Counted from the first letter of the stretch, positions 8,275 through 21,996 are shown. The stretch: 64,000 nt of DNA from Akkermansia muciniphila (GCA_943331105.2 CALQKH020000001.1:62001-126000), one strand, 5' to 3'. Made by a program: numbers and translations. Notes: generated from the sequence alone by a model not told the origin.

Positions 8275-9468
8275 ATGAAGCAAGGCCAGTGCATCACCAT
8301 CTTGGGTTCGACCGGATCGATTGGCGTCAGTACCTTGGATGTTTTGGCCCGTCACCCAGGGCAATACCGAATCCATGCGTTGACCGCCTCAAGTCAGGTG
8401 GATGTGATGTTGGCCCAGTGCGCCCGTTTTTTGCCCGAAGTGGCGGTGATGGTGCAAGAGGATGCGGGTCAATTGTTGGCAGAAAAAGCCAAGGCCGAAG
8501 GTTTGTCTGTGCGCGTCTTATGGGGCGCTGAGGCTTTGGACCAAGTGGCTTCAGCGCCTCAGGTGGATGCGGTGATGGCTGCCATTGTCGGAGCGGCAGG
8601 CTTGTCCCCGTGCATCGCTGCAGCCCGAGCGGGCAAGCGACTCATGTTGGCGAACAAAGAGGCTTTGGTTGTTGGCGGTGAAGTTTTCTTGCAAGCTGTT
8701 CGCGATGGCGGAGCCTTGTTGTTGCCCATCGACAGTGAACATTCAGCCATTTTTCAGTCTTTGCCCGAAGACCCCAGCACGTGGCAAAGGCGGGTTCAAA
8801 AAATCATTTTGACGGCCTCTGGCGGTCCATTTCGCGCACGAGACCCTCGAACGCTCAGAGACGTGACCCCCGAAGAGGCTTGCGCGCATCCCAACTGGGT
8901 GATGGGGCGCAAGATTTCGGTAGATTCGGCCACCATGATGAACAAGGCTCTGGAGGTGATTGAGGCGCGATATCTTTTTGGCATGTCGCCCGATCAGCTG
9001 GAAGTTGTTATTCACCCCCAGAGTGTCATCCACTCCATGGTGCAGTATCGGGATCACTCGGTGGTGGCGCAATTGGGCACACCTGATATGCGGGTGCCCA
9101 TTGCTTATGGATTGAGTTGGCCTGAAAGAATGACCTCAGGGGCTCAAGCGCTTGATTTCCACGCTTTATCGGCCATGACATTTGAGGCCATGGATGAGCC
9201 GGACCATCTCTTGCGTTTTCCCGGCATCCAGCTCGCTTGGGAGACCTTGCGGGGGGCACCTGGCAGTTGTGCCGTTTTGAATGCAGCCAACGAAGTCGCA
9301 GTGGATGCTTTTTTGAACAAACGCATCCGTTTTGACCAGATTCAGGATGTCAATCGAGCCACTTTGGACGGCCTTTCATTTTCTGAGCCGAAGTGCTTGG
9401 AAGCCTTGTTGGACTTGGATACAAGCAGTCGTCGCCAGGCCGAGCAAAGTATCTTGCATCTGAACTGA
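8275..9468 (+). CDS. dxr: 1-deoxy-D-xylulose 5-phosphate reductoisomerase
   Basis: Second enzyme of the MEP isoprenoid pathway, converting DXP to MEP with NADPH. 397 residues. Visible motifs: NADPH-binding GSTGSIG near the N-terminus, ANKEALVVGG, the metal-binding PIDSEHSAIFQ, and the flexible loop region with HPNWVMGRKISVDSATMMNK. AGGAG lies upstream of the ATG. uppS, next in the pathway branch for undecaprenyl carrier, is absent from its usual place before cdsA. Confidence 0.97.
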   Translation: MKQGQCITILGSTGSIGVSTLDVLARHPGQYRIHALTASSQVDVMLAQCARFLPEVAVMVQEDAGQLLAEKAKAEGLSVRVLWGAEALDQVASAPQVDAVMAAIVGAAGLSPCIAAARAGKRLMLANKEALVVGGEVFLQAVRDGGALLLPIDSEHSAIFQSLPEDPSTWQRRVQKIILTASGGPFRARDPRTLRDVTPEEACAHPNWVMGRKISVDSATMMNKALEVIEARYLFGMSPDQLEVVIHPQSVIHSMVQYRDHSVVAQLGTPDMRVPIAYGLSWPERMTSGAQALDFHALSAMTFEAMDEPDHLLRFPGIQLAWETLRGAPGSCAVLNAANEVAVDAFLNKRIRFDQIQDVNRATLDGLSFSEPKCLEALLDLDTSSRRQAEQSILHLN

Positions 9469-9652
9469 TGGGCATGATGAATGGGCTTTTGCCGATGTCT
9501 CCTGATGTATTATCTTGAATGATTTTTGATGTACTGCAAAAGAATTAACACGCTTTCGCTTGGAAGCATGAGAACTTGGCTTGTGGGTTTTTGCCTTGAG
9601 GTCTACAAGTTTTTCGCTCCCGATTGCAAACTGCTCCCTGAATGATTGCACC

Positions 9653-11962
9653 ATGAATTTATTTGATTCCCGTCTCCATTGCATGTCTTTTGCTTTCAAG
9701 GCCATGGCTTTGGCTGCGATCAGCCTGCCTGCTTTGGCTGTTGAGCCTTTCACAGTGCGCGACATTCGGGTCGAGGGTCTGCAGCGTATCGAACCCGGTA
9801 CTGTGTTTGCCTCTTTGCCGGTGAGGGTGGGTGACCGTTACACGACCGACACAGGTGCTGCGGCCATTCGTGCACTTTTCGCACTCGGTCTTTTCAAGGA
9901 TGTGCGCTTGGAAACGCAGGGGGATGTGCTGGTGGTGGTTGTCGAAGAGCGTCCTTCGGTAGCTTCAGTAGAGTTTGTGGGTCTCAAGGAGTTTGACAAG
10001 GATGTTTTGACCAAAGCTTTGAGAGACATTGGCTTGGCGGAGGGCCGCCCATTTGACAAGGCCTTGGCTGACAGGGCCGAGCAAGAGCTCAAACGGCAGT
10101 ACATCAGCCGCAGTTTGTACGGTGCTGAGGTTGTCTCAACCACCACGCCGGTAGACCGTAACCGTGTGAATTTGACGTTCACCATCACGGAGGGTGGTCC
10201 TGCAAAAATTGGACAGATTGAGGTGGTTGGCAACAAGACATTTACCGTCCAAACATTGCGCGATCAGTTCAATTTGGACACGGGTGGTTGGATGAGTTGG
10301 TACACCAAGTCAGATCGCTACTCGCGAACCAAACTGAACGCTGACTTGGAAGCCCTGCGCTCTTATTACTTGTCTCGTGGGTTTTTGGAGTTTCGCATTG
10401 ACTCCACCCAAGTCGCCATGTCGCCCAATAAACAAGAGATGTCGATCACCATCAACATCACCGAGGGTGAACGCTTCATCACTTCAGGGGTGACTCTGGA
10501 GGGCAATTACTTGGAGCGCGATGATGAGTTCAAAGCCCTGATCAAAATCGCTGTGGGAAAGCCCTACAACGCTGAAACCGTGGCTGAGACCACCAAAGCA
10601 TTCACCGAGTATTTTGGCAAGTTTGGCTTTGCTTTTGCCCGCGTTGAGGCCAAGCCGGTGATTGACCGTCAGAACAACCGCGTCCAATTTGTGTTGCAGG
10701 CCGAGCCGTCCCGCCGCGCTTATGTTCGGCGTATTCAAGTGGCAGGCAATGACCGCACGCGAGACGAAGTCATTCGCCGTGAGTTTCGTCAACTGGAGTC
10801 TTCTTGGTATGACGGCGACAAAATTCGTCTGTCGCGTGATCGGGTGGACCGCTTGGGTTACTTCACCAGCGTGAATGTGGAAACCATGGAGGTGCCAGGA
10901 ACGCAGGATCAGGTGGATTTGTTGTTCACAGTGACCGAAAAGCCAACCGGCAGTATTTCTTTGGGCGCTGGTTTTTCGTCTATTGAAAAGATTGCCTTTA
11001 ACTTCGGCATTCGTCAGGACAATGCGTTTGGCTCTGGTAATTTTTTGGCAGTGGAAGTCAACACCAGCCGGTTTAACCAAAACCTGGTGATCAGCACCAC
11101 CAACCCTTACTACACCCAGAACGGCATTTCCAGAACCTTTGATATGTTCCACAGGACAACGCGGCCATTTTTTGGCAACATCAACTCTTATCGCATCATC
11201 AACACGGGTGTTGGCACGCGCTTTGGTGTTCCTGTGACCGAAACAGACACTGTATTTCTGGGTGTCAATGCTGAGCAAACCCAAGTCAAAGAGGGTGTGG
11301 GCATTCAAATGCCCGAATTGCTGCGCCCCTACATTGAAAAGCAAACCGCATTGCCTATCACGTTGGGGTGGGCCAGAGACAGACGTGACAGTGCCTTGGT
11401 ACCCACCCGAGGCGCTCTTCAAAGATTCAATTCGGATGTGAGCTTGGCTGGCGATTCCCACTACGCCCGTGCCAGTTATCAGTTCCAACAGTACATTCCT
11501 TTAACAAAAAAATACACTTTCGCATTCAATGCCGATGTGGGCTTGGGACAAGGACTGAACGGCCAAGCTTTTCCTTTACTTAAAAACTACTATGTAGGCG
11601 GATTGGGCAGTGTTCGCGGTTTTGAAAGAAACACACTCGGTCCACAACCTGATAGCTCTGGTAACGCATCAACCTTTTTCCCGGGTGGCTCTAAAAAATT
11701 GGTCTTTAACGCTGAGTTCATCACCCCCTTCCCAGGTGCTGGCAATGACAAAACCTTGAGGTTGTTTGGCTTCACCGATGCGGGCCGTGCGTTCGGTGCC
11801 AACGAAGAACTGTCTTTGGATAAACTGAGCGTTTCCGCGGGTGTGGGATTGAGCTGGATCTCGCCCATGGGGCCACTGCGCTTTTCTTACGCAACCCCTA
11901 TCGTCAAGCAGACAAACGATAGAATCCAACGTCTGCAATTCCAAATTGGAACTTCCTTCTAA
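9653..11962 (+). CDS. bamA: outer membrane protein assembly factor BamA
   Basis: Central outer-membrane beta-barrel insertase of the BAM complex. The start was placed at ATG 9653 (769 residues); ATG 9683 is an alternative that gives a compact signal peptide ending LAAISLPALA before VEPF. The N-terminal half holds five POTRA repeats (the first begins FTVRDIRVEGLQRIEPGTVF) and the C-terminal half is the Omp85 barrel, with VRGF in the lid loop region and a terminal Phe (QIGTSF). Its stop overlaps the skp start by one base (TAATG). rseP, normally the gene before bamA, is missing here. Confidence 0.96.
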   Translation: MNLFDSRLHCMSFAFKAMALAAISLPALAVEPFTVRDIRVEGLQRIEPGTVFASLPVRVGDRYTTDTGAAAIRALFALGLFKDVRLETQGDVLVVVVEERPSVASVEFVGLKEFDKDVLTKALRDIGLAEGRPFDKALADRAEQELKRQYISRSLYGAEVVSTTTPVDRNRVNLTFTITEGGPAKIGQIEVVGNKTFTVQTLRDQFNLDTGGWMSWYTKSDRYSRTKLNADLEALRSYYLSRGFLEFRIDSTQVAMSPNKQEMSITINITEGERFITSGVTLEGNYLERDDEFKALIKIAVGKPYNAETVAETTKAFTEYFGKFGFAFARVEAKPVIDRQNNRVQFVLQAEPSRRAYVRRIQVAGNDRTRDEVIRREFRQLESSWYDGDKIRLSRDRVDRLGYFTSVNVETMEVPGTQDQVDLLFTVTEKPTGSISLGAGFSSIEKIAFNFGIRQDNAFGSGNFLAVEVNTSRFNQNLVISTTNPYYTQNGISRTFDMFHRTTRPFFGNINSYRIINTGVGTRFGVPVTETDTVFLGVNAEQTQVKEGVGIQMPELLRPYIEKQTALPITLGWARDRRDSALVPTRGALQRFNSDVSLAGDSHYARASYQFQQYIPLTKKYTFAFNADVGLGQGLNGQAFPLLKNYYVGGLGSVRGFERNTLGPQPDSSGNASTFFPGGSKKLVFNAEFITPFPGAGNDKTLRLFGFTDAGRAFGANEELSLDKLSVSAGVGLSWISPMGPLRFSYATPIVKQTNDRIQRLQFQIGTSF

Positions 11963-12480
11963 TGAACTCGATTCATCCCAAAATTGCCTTGGCATGTGCC
12001 ATCGTGGCCTCCTTGTTGACCTTCACCGTCCAGGCCCAAGACATCAAGCTGGGCTTTGTCAATACAGAGCGTATCTTTCGTGAAGCCGCCACGGCCAAGC
12101 AAGCCCAAGCCAAATTGGAACAAGAATTTTCTCGCCGTGAAAAAGAGTTGGTGGACAGCGGGAATGCTTTAAAACAAGCTTCTGAGCGTTTTGAACGTGA
12201 GGCGCCGACTCTGGCAGAGTCTCAGCGTACGGCCCGACAGAAGCAGTTGCTCGACCAAGACCGGGAGTTTCAACGCAAGCGTCGTGAATTTCAGGAAGAC
12301 CTGAATGCCCGCAAAAATGAAGAGCAACAAATCGTCGTGGAGCGAGCCAACCGCGCTGTCAAGCAGGTCGCTGAATCCGAAAAATATGATGTGATTTTTC
12401 AGGAAGCTGTTTATATCCATCCTAAACACGACATCACCGACAAAGTCATCAAGGCCCTCAATGCCTCGGTTGGCAAGTAA
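11962..12480 (+). CDS. skp: periplasmic chaperone Skp/OmpH family
   Basis: Holdase that carries unfolded outer-membrane proteins across the periplasm to BAM. 172 residues: signal peptide ending TFTVQA before QDIKLGFVNTERIF, then a long charged helical region (about residues 45-140) forming the tentacles of the Skp trimer, rich in K, R, E and Q. The ATG overlaps the bamA stop, so the two are translationally coupled. lpxD follows after 23 bases. Confidence 0.94.
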   Translation: MNSIHPKIALACAIVASLLTFTVQAQDIKLGFVNTERIFREAATAKQAQAKLEQEFSRREKELVDSGNALKQASERFEREAPTLAESQRTARQKQLLDQDREFQRKRREFQEDLNARKNEEQQIVVERANRAVKQVAESEKYDVIFQEAVYIHPKHDITDKVIKALNASVGK

Positions 12481-12503
12481 CGGTTTTTCCCTGACGTTTC
12501 ATT

Positions 12504-13490
12504 GTGTCGTTGACACTATCGACCATTGTTGATCGGCTCGGTGGGCGTCTTTTGGGTTCGCCGGAGCTGTCTATCGAAGCGTTGGCCCCACTGCAGACAG
12601 CGCAAAGCCAACACATCGCTTTTCTGAGCCACCCTAAGTATCAAAAGCAGTTGTCCGAAAGCCAAGCAGGGTGCATTATTGTTGCGCCGGCTTTTGAGTC
12701 GTTGGCTCCAGCAGGTCGCTCACTGATAGTGACCGAGGACCCTTATCTGTACTTTGCCAGATTGACACGTTTGTGGAAACAAACTCACGCACTTCATCAA
12801 GGGCCTCGCATACATCCCAGTGCCGTCATTCACCCCCAAGCTGATGTTGCCGATGATGCCGTGATTGGCCCTTTGTGTGTTTTGGAGCAGGGCACTCGCG
12901 TTGGCGCCGGCACTGTCCTTAAGTCAAGGGTGACGCTTTCGCAGGGGTGTGTTGTGGGTGCGCGTTGCATTTTGCATGCGGGTGTGGTGGTAGGCGCCGA
13001 TGGTTTTGGCTTTGCACTTCACCAAGGCCAGTGGGAAAAAATTGAGCAGCTTGGTGCTGTTCGCATTGGCGATGATGTTGAAATTGGCGCCAATACGTGT
13101 ATCGATCGGGGTGCCCTTGATGACACGGTCATTGAAGACGGCGTGAAGCTCGACAACTTGATTCAAATTGGTCACAACGTTCACATTGGCGCTCACACGG
13201 CCATGGCAGGTTGTGTGGGGGTTGCAGGCAGTGCCCGCATTGGTGCGCATTGCACAGTGGGTGGTGGCGCGGTGGTTTTGGGTCATTTGACCTTGGCGGA
13301 TCATGTCCATATTTCGGCAGCTTCGGTGGTGACGCGCTCTATTTCGGAGCCAGGAAATTACACGGGCATGTTTCCATTGGATACCAATTCCAATTGGGAA
13401 AAAAATGCGGCCAGTCTCAAGCAGTTGTCCCGCTTGCGTGACCGCATCAAAGCACTTGAAGCGCACATTCATAACAACAAGGAAACCTGA
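12504..13490 (+). CDS. lpxD: UDP-3-O-(3-hydroxyacyl)glucosamine N-acyltransferase
   Basis: Third step of lipid A synthesis: adds the N-linked 3-hydroxyacyl chain from acyl-ACP. 328 residues from GTG 12504. N-terminal uridine-binding domain, then a left-handed beta-helix of hexapeptide repeats (about residues 105-270, with repeating I/V-G-x-x units) and a C-terminal helix. The catalytic His is expected in [12 protein letters not shown], which is present. It sits in the lpxD-fabZ-lpxA-lpxB run. Confidence 0.96.
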   Translation: MSLTLSTIVDRLGGRLLGSPELSIEALAPLQTAQSQHIAFLSHPKYQKQLSESQAGCIIVAPAFESLAPAGRSLIVTEDPYLYFARLTRLWKQTHALHQGPRIHPSAVIHPQADVADDAVIGPLCVLEQGTRVGAGTVLKSRVTLSQGCVVGARCILHAGVVVGADGFGFALHQGQWEKIEQLGAVRIGDDVEIGANTCIDRGALDDTVIEDGVKLDNLIQIGHNVHIGAHTAMAGCVGVAGSARIGAHCTVGGGAVVLGHLTLADHVHISAASVVTRSISEPGNYTGMFPLDTNSNWEKNAASLKQLSRLRDRIKALEAHIHNNKET

Positions 13491-13492
13491 GC

Positions 13493-13939
13493 ATGATGGA
13501 TATCCATAAAATCTTAAAACAGCTCCCCCATCGTTACCCCATCCTGCTGGTTGACCGCGTGCTGGAAATCGAAAAAGGCGTGCGCATCAAGGCACTCAAA
13601 AACGTGTCCATCAATGAGCCACATTTTCAGGGACACTTTCCGCATCGTCCTGTGATGCCAGGTGTTTTGATGCTTGAAGCTTTGGCCCAAGCAGCTGCTT
13701 TATTGGCTTTTGATACTTTGGGCGAGACACCAGATGATCAAACCGTTTATTACTTTGCAGGCATTGACGGTGCACGGTTTAAACGGCCAGTGGAGCCGGG
13801 TGATCAGCTGATCTTGGAAGTTGAACTTGACCGTATGAAGTCAGGTATTTTTAAATTCAAAGCACGTGCCAAGGTCGGTGATGACATCGCGACGGAAGCA
13901 GAGTTGATGTGCACCATGCGGAAAATCCCTCAGGCTTGA
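13493..13939 (+). CDS. fabZ: 3-hydroxyacyl-[ACP] dehydratase
   Basis: Dehydrates 3-hydroxyacyl-ACP in fatty-acid elongation and so competes with LpxA/LpxD for the same substrate. 148 residues, single hot-dog fold. The catalytic His lies in [17 protein letters not shown], and the Glu follows on the central helix. The start is ATG 13493 (a second ATG follows at once). Only 2 bases separate it from lpxD. Confidence 0.97.
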   Translation: MMDIHKILKQLPHRYPILLVDRVLEIEKGVRIKALKNVSINEPHFQGHFPHRPVMPGVLMLEALAQAAALLAFDTLGETPDDQTVYYFAGIDGARFKRPVEPGDQLILEVELDRMKSGIFKFKARAKVGDDIATEAELMCTMRKIPQA

Positions 13940-13944
13940 TCTGT

Positions 13945-14739
13945 ATGAGCAACATTCATCCAACGGCCATCATCAGTCCTGGGGCTGAACTTGACAGCTC
14001 GGTTTCGGTGGGCCCCTACACGTTGATTGGTCCCCATGTTCGAATCGGTGCGGGTACCCGTGTGGCGAGTCACTGTGTCATTGAGGGGCGCACCACGATT
14101 GGTCAAGACAATCGAATTTTTCAGTTCAATTCTTTGGGTGCGGTGCCTCAGGACAAAAAATACAAGGATGAGCCTTGTGAGTTGGTGATCGGAGACCGCA
14201 ACACGATTCGTGAGTTTTGTACTTTCAACATCGGCTCTCCCGGTGATCGTGCTCTGACATCTGTGGGCAATGACAATTGGATCATGGCCTATGTTCATTT
14301 GGCCCACGATTGCCAAGTGGGCAACCACACAATCTTTGCCAACAACACACAGCTGGCTGGCCATGTGGTGGTGAGTGATTGGGTGATTTTGGGGGGATTT
14401 ACCGTCGTGCATCAGTTTTGCCGCATCGGGGCTCACAGCTTCACCGCCATGAACTCATTGTTGTTTGCTGACTTGCCACCCTTTGTCATGGCGCAGGGCC
14501 AGCCTGCCCAAGCACGTTCAATGAACTTTGAAGGTTTGCGCCGACGGGGTTTTTCTGCTGAGCGAATGGGTGCCGTCAAAGCCATGCACAAAGCTTTGTA
14601 CCGAGATGGCTTATCGCTCAGTGACGCCATGGTCCGCATTGGTTCTTTGTCCGAAGCCAAACCTGAGGTGCAGCCCGATGTGAACATGATGCTCGATTTT
14701 TTGAAGGCGGCCTCCCCACAACGTGGGATCGTGCGTTGA
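13945..14739 (+). CDS. lpxA: UDP-N-acetylglucosamine acyltransferase
   Basis: First step of lipid A synthesis. 264 residues. The start is ATG 13945 ([16 protein letters not shown], the typical LpxA opening) rather than the in-frame ATG 13909 inside fabZ. Hexapeptide-repeat beta-helix over the first ~185 residues with the catalytic His in [14 protein letters not shown], followed by the helical C-terminal domain. The TGA stop overlaps the proposed TTG start of lpxB. Confidence 0.97.
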   Translation: MSNIHPTAIISPGAELDSSVSVGPYTLIGPHVRIGAGTRVASHCVIEGRTTIGQDNRIFQFNSLGAVPQDKKYKDEPCELVIGDRNTIREFCTFNIGSPGDRALTSVGNDNWIMAYVHLAHDCQVGNHTIFANNTQLAGHVVVSDWVILGGFTVVHQFCRIGAHSFTAMNSLLFADLPPFVMAQGQPAQARSMNFEGLRRRGFSAERMGAVKAMHKALYRDGLSLSDAMVRIGSLSEAKPEVQPDVNMMLDFLKAASPQRGIVR

Positions 14740-15914
14740 CCCAATCCGAGCCTGTTTCTGTCGACAAAGCCCCCTCGGGGGCTTTGTCCTTTGCCATGGT
14801 GGCCGGAGAAGTCTCTGGCGACTTACTGGCCGGTTTGCTGATCCAAGGTTTGCAATCGCATTGGCCGAAAGCGCGTGGTTTCGGTATCGGTGGGCCTCGA
14901 ATGCGTTCGCTGGGTTTTGAGGCTTGGTGGCCTCATGAAAAACTGGCGGTTCGTGGTTATGTCGAGGTTTTGCGCCATTACAGAGGGATCGTCGCCATTC
15001 GCAATCAGCTTCGTGAGCGTTTGCTGGCTCAGCCGCCTGATGTGTTCATCGGCGTTGATGCGCCCGACTTCAATCTTGATTTGGAAGCCAACCTCAAGGC
15101 TGCAGGTGTTCCGACGGTCCATTTCGTGTGTCCCTCTATCTGGGCTTGGCGGCCTGAGCGGATTGAGAAAATCCGCCTCAGCGTTGACCACATGCTTTGC
15201 ATTTTCCCGTTTGAGCCTGCGTTGTTGGCTCAAGCCGGCATAGAGGCTACTTATGTCGGGCATCCTTTGGCGCAAACCATTCCTCTGTATGCCAATTGTT
15301 CAGCAGCCCGTCAAACTTTGGGACTCGATGCGCAAAGGCCTGTGGTGGCTATTTTGCCGGGCAGTCGCCTGTCTGAAATTGAACATTTAACCCCACGCTT
15401 CATTCAAGCTGCTCGGATCATGCAGCGACAAAATTCCGCTTTGCAATTTGTGCTGCCTGCAGTGCCCAGTTTGTTGCCACGCTTGCAGGCTTTGATCCAT
15501 GCTGCGGGTGGTTTGCCCAATTTGCAGCTGCTTTCGGGCCAATCACACGCAGCGCTGGCCGCGTGTGATGTCACTTTGATTGCCAGTGGCACGGCGACGC
15601 TTGAGGCGGCTTTGTTCAAGCGTCCCATGGTCATTGGGTATCACATGAACTGGCTCAGTTGGCAGATCATGAGGCGACAACAACTTCAAGCTTGGGTGGG
15701 TTTGCCCAATATTTTGTGTGAAGATTTTGTTGTGCCAGAATTTTTACAGGATCGCTGTACGCCTGATGCCTTGGCAAAAGCATGTTTGGCATGGCTGTCT
15801 GCGCCAGATCGTATTGACGCATTGCAATCTCGATTTCATCAATTGCATCTTTCATTGCAACTTGATACAGCCCAACTCTCAACCCATGCCCTCGAAAAAG
15901 TTCTTGCACGCTGA
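14736..15914 (+). CDS. lpxB: lipid-A-disaccharide synthase
   Basis: Joins UDP-diacylglucosamine and lipid X into the lipid A disaccharide. 392 residues if started at TTG 14736, which overlaps the lpxA stop as TTGA; alternatively ATG 14796, which would give the more standard opening MVAGEVSGD. Family landmarks: [38 protein letters not shown] and [10 protein letters not shown] 12-bp perfect hairpin (14763-14788) lies within the first codons or, with the later start, right before the gene. The last 29 bases overlap rnhB. Confidence 0.95.
   Translation: MTQSEPVSVDKAPSGALSFAMVAGEVSGDLLAGLLIQGLQSHWPKARGFGIGGPRMRSLGFEAWWPHEKLAVRGYVEVLRHYRGIVAIRNQLRERLLAQPPDVFIGVDAPDFNLDLEANLKAAGVPTVHFVCPSIWAWRPERIEKIRLSVDHMLCIFPFEPALLAQAGIEATYVGHPLAQTIPLYANCSAARQTLGLDAQRPVVAILPGSRLSEIEHLTPRFIQAARIMQRQNSALQFVLPAVPSLLPRLQALIHAAGGLPNLQLLSGQSHAALAACDVTLIASGTATLEAALFKRPMVIGYHMNWLSWQIMRRQQLQAWVGLPNILCEDFVVPEFLQDRCTPDALAKACLAWLSAPDRIDALQSRFHQLHLSLQLDTAQLSTHALEKVLAR
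14763..14788 (+). repeat. 12-bp perfect inverted repeat at the lpxB start
   Basis: GACAAAGCCCCC (14763-14774) and its exact reverse complement (14777-14788) are separated by only TC. No T-run follows, so it is not a classic terminator. It lies between the TTG and ATG candidate starts of lpxB and would be a very stable RNA hairpin covering the initiation region. Confidence 0.85.
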
Positions 15915-16503
15915 ACAGTCAGCGCTTTGTTTCCATGTTCCCGGTTTGGTGGCTGGGGTCGATGAAGCGGGTCGCGGTCCTTTGGCAGGGCCTGTTGTTG
16001 CGGCAGCAGTGATCTTGGACGAAATGAATCCAATTGTTGGATTGAACGATTCCAAAAAACTCACTGCCAAGCGTCGGGAGGGGTTGTTTGACGAAATCCG
16101 GGCGAGGGCATTGTGTTTTGCCATTGCCGAGGCGAGTGTTCAAGAAATTGACCAGCTGAACATTTTGCAGGCGACACTGTTGGCCATGAAGCGGGCTGTT
16201 GAGGCTTTGCGTTTGCCCCCTAAGCTGGTTTTGGTAGATGGCAACCGCTTGCCCACTTTGTCCGTGAGGGCTGAAGCCATCGTGCAAGGAGACGCGTTGG
16301 TGCCAGCGATTTCCGCAGCCTCTATTTTGGCAAAGGTCCATCGTGATCGTTTGTGCGATGCGATGCACCTGCGCCATCCGATTTACGGATTTGACCAACA
16401 CAAGGGGTATGGCACGGCGCAGCACATGGCCGCATTGCAAGCGCATGGTCCCTCAGACTGTCACAGAATGACGTTTGCCCCAGTGGCCAGGAGTGTGCGT
16501 TGA
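15886..16503 (+). CDS. rnhB: ribonuclease HII
   Basis: Cleaves RNA in RNA-DNA hybrids and removes misincorporated ribonucleotides. 205 residues from ATG 15886; the frame runs further upstream inside lpxB but the residues there do not look like RNase HII. The metal-binding motif [14 protein letters not shown] is near the N-terminus and the conserved ILAKVHRDR lies in the second half. It overlaps lpxB by 29 bases and its stop overlaps the next gene. Confidence 0.96.
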   Translation: MPSKKFLHAEQSALCFHVPGLVAGVDEAGRGPLAGPVVAAAVILDEMNPIVGLNDSKKLTAKRREGLFDEIRARALCFAIAEASVQEIDQLNILQATLLAMKRAVEALRLPPKLVLVDGNRLPTLSVRAEAIVQGDALVPAISAASILAKVHRDRLCDAMHLRHPIYGFDQHKGYGTAQHMAALQAHGPSDCHRMTFAPVARSVR

Positions 16504-17273
16504 AGTTGATCACATCCCGAGACAACCCCCATGTCAAGGCTTGGCGGCGGTTGGCCCAAGAGTCCACTGCTTACCGAAAAGTAGGACAGTTTTGGCTGGA
16601 AGGCGATCATTTATGCCGTGCGGCCCTTGAGCGCGGCGTGCGCCCTTTGCAGCTTGTGTTGACCGAGTCCTTTTGGGCGGAGCAGGGTGAACCGTGGTCT
16701 GGGGTGACCGATCAGGTTTTTGTATTGCCGGATGTCATTTTCTCGAGCCTGAGCGGCTTGGAGTCGCCCGCTCGCATGGGTTTTGTGGTTGGTTGGGCGG
16801 CTGAAAAACAGGTTTTGCCGGCGGTTGCCACCGTTGTGCTCGATCGCGTGCAAGACGCAGGCAATGTGGGCGCTATTTTGCGCTGCGCCTCAGCGTTCGG
16901 TTACCGGCAAGTTTTAGCCATCAAGGGGACGGCTGCTTTGTGGTCTCCCAAGGTTCTCAGAGCTGGCATGGGCGCACATTTTGGTTTGAGCTTGGTGGAG
17001 TCGGTCGATGAAAGCGAATTGGCCGCTTTGCAACTGCCGATCTTGACCACCAACGTGCACGGAGGAGCTTATTTACACGAATTGTTGCGCCGCGGCGAGT
17101 TACCTGCAGTAGGTGCTTGGGTTTTTGGCCATGAAGGGCAGGGTGTCAGCGATTCTTTGTTGGCGTTGGCGCAGCACCAAGTCCGCATAGCCCAGCCAGG
17201 TGGTGAAGAATCTTTGAATGTTGCCACCGCTGCCGCTATTTGTTTGCATGCCAGTGCAACGGCTGTTTTGTGA
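16500..17273 (+). CDS. TrmH/SpoU-family RNA 2'-O-methyltransferase
   Basis: SPOUT-class rRNA/tRNA ribose methyltransferase of 257 residues with an N-terminal substrate-binding domain ([19 protein letters not shown]) and a C-terminal knot domain. Motifs: [25 protein letters not shown] and the closing [14 protein letters not shown]. The start is TTG 16500, overlapping the rnhB stop as TTGA; no better start is close. It is more like the RlmB/TsnR group than TrmH itself, but the target nucleotide cannot be read from sequence. Confidence 0.9.
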   Translation: MKLITSRDNPHVKAWRRLAQESTAYRKVGQFWLEGDHLCRAALERGVRPLQLVLTESFWAEQGEPWSGVTDQVFVLPDVIFSSLSGLESPARMGFVVGWAAEKQVLPAVATVVLDRVQDAGNVGAILRCASAFGYRQVLAIKGTAALWSPKVLRAGMGAHFGLSLVESVDESELAALQLPILTTNVHGGAYLHELLRRGELPAVGAWVFGHEGQGVSDSLLALAQHQVRIAQPGGEESLNVATAAAICLHASATAVL

Positions 17274-17339
17274 TGATTTTGGATTAGCTAAACCACGCTT
17301 AGAGGCCAGATACCTCAGGGTTTTCATTGAGTCCTCAGC

Positions 17340-17345
17340 TATAAT
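17340..17345 (+). promoter_or_regulatory. probable -10 box of the carA promoter
   Basis: A perfect TATAAT in the 199 bp gap before carA. No good -35 hexamer stands at 16-18 bp, so either the promoter needs an activator or the -35 is degenerate. The leader would be about 120 nt and holds a small hairpin (AGAGAT 17417-17422 with ATCTCT 17426-17431). Confidence 0.5.
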
Positions 17346-17472
17346 GGTGGGCTTTCCCGCATCAACCTGTACGCCACAGTCCATCCTAGGCCCAATCCTC
17401 GAACAAGCAGCCAAAAAGAGATCACATCTCTGGTGAGTGCTGAGGCGTACCCGAACTTATCCGGAGAACCCA

Positions 17473-18636
17473 GTGCTTTTGTCTCTTCAGGGAACCTTCC
17501 CGCCCGCCATCTTGGCGCTCGCAGACGGCACGGTCTTTATCGGCAACTCGATTGGAGCCACCGGCTCCACAGTCGGTGAAGTGGTGTTCAACACCTCGCT
17601 CACCGGCTACCAGGAAATCCTCACCGACCCCAGCTATTGCCAGCAGATCGTCACCTTGACGTACCCGCACATCGGTAACTATGGCGTCAACGTGGAAGAC
17701 ATCGAAGCCGATAAGGTCCATGCCGCTGGCTTGATCATCAAAGATTTGCCATTGATCGCCAGCAATTTTCGATCCAACCAAACCCTCTGCGCCTATTTGG
17801 CTGATGCGGGTACGGTGGCCATCGCCAACATCGACACCCGTCAACTGACCCGCATTTTGCGCACCAAGGGCGCCCAGAACGGCGCCATTGTGGGCTTGGC
17901 CAAAGGTCAAGAAGTTACGCAAGTTTTGATCGATCAAGCGGTGGCAGCAGCCAAAGGGGCGCCCAACATGGCGGGCCTCGATTTGGCGCAAGAAGTCACG
18001 GTGTCCACATCGTATGAGTGGACACAAACTGAGTGGGTTTTGGGCGAAGGCTATGGAAGCTTGACAGCGCCCAAGTTTCATGTGGTCGCCTACGACTACG
18101 GCGTTAAGAAAAACATTCTGCGCATGTTGGCCGATCGCGGCTGCAAAGTCACCGTGGTGCCAGCCAAGACGCCCGCTTCAGTGGTGCTCAAGCACAAGCC
18201 TGATGGCATCTTTTTGTCCAACGGTCCTGGTGATCCCCAGCCTTGCGATTACGCGATTGCAGCCGCCGCTGAGCTGATTGAAACCGGCATCCCCACATTC
18301 GGCATCTGCCTGGGTCACCAAATCATGGCCTTGGCCAGCGGTGCGAAAACCTTCAAGATGAAGTTTGGCCACCACGGTGCCAACCATCCTGTGAAAGAAC
18401 TCGACACCGGGCGCGTGTCCATCACCAGCCAAAACCACGGTTTTGCGGTGGACGAGAAGTCCTTGCCAGCCAACTTGCGTGCCACGCATGTCTCTTTGTT
18501 CGACGGCACCTTGCAGGGCTTGGCCCGCACCGACAAGCCCGCGTTCTGCTTCCAGGGTCACCCCGAAGCGTCGCCCGGCCCACACGACATTGCTTACCTC
18601 TTTGACCGCTTCATCCACCTGATGGAGGCGAAATAA
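17473..18636 (+). CDS. carA: carbamoyl-phosphate synthase small (glutaminase) subunit
   Basis: Hydrolyses glutamine and channels ammonia to CarB for arginine and pyrimidine synthesis. 387 residues from GTG 17473, chosen because GGAG is 8 bases upstream and [18 protein letters not shown] is the usual CarA start. The class I amidotransferase domain fills the second half, with the nucleophile Cys in [15 protein letters not shown] and the His-x-Glu in [11 protein letters not shown]. carB follows after one base. Confidence 0.97.
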   Translation: MLLSLQGTFPPAILALADGTVFIGNSIGATGSTVGEVVFNTSLTGYQEILTDPSYCQQIVTLTYPHIGNYGVNVEDIEADKVHAAGLIIKDLPLIASNFRSNQTLCAYLADAGTVAIANIDTRQLTRILRTKGAQNGAIVGLAKGQEVTQVLIDQAVAAAKGAPNMAGLDLAQEVTVSTSYEWTQTEWVLGEGYGSLTAPKFHVVAYDYGVKKNILRMLADRGCKVTVVPAKTPASVVLKHKPDGIFLSNGPGDPQPCDYAIAAAAELIETGIPTFGICLGHQIMALASGAKTFKMKFGHHGANHPVKELDTGRVSITSQNHGFAVDEKSLPANLRATHVSLFDGTLQGLARTDKPAFCFQGHPEASPGPHDIAYLFDRFIHLMEAK

Positions 18637-18637
18637 C

Positions 18638-21898
<3,261 letters not shown>

Positions 21899-21950
21899 GT
21901 TTCGCCTTGCCCTGGACCCTGTTTTTTGGGCAGGGCATAATGCACAAATT

Positions 21951-21983
21951 ACCGCCGAGTTTCATCACTCGGCGGTTTGTTTT
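21951..21983 (+). terminator. intrinsic terminator/attenuator between carB and greA
   Basis: ACCGCCGAGT (21951-21960) pairs perfectly with ACTCGGCGGT (21967-21976) around TTCATC, then TTGTTTTT. It ends about 14 bases before the greA ATG at 21997. A CATAAT box at 21936-21941 just upstream could be a greA promoter -10, which would place the hairpin at the very 5' end of a greA transcript. Confidence 0.85.
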
Positions 21984-21996
21984 TGGAGAACCCCGC

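Noticed and set aside
9572..9606. Sigma-E-like promoter before bamA (GAACTT ... TCTAC)
   Set aside because: The spacing is 24 bases against the usual 15-17, so it does not fit a sigma-E promoter.
10484..11488. A 334-codon minus-strand frame inside bamA
   Set aside because: Antisense shadow with no motif; bamA is intact.
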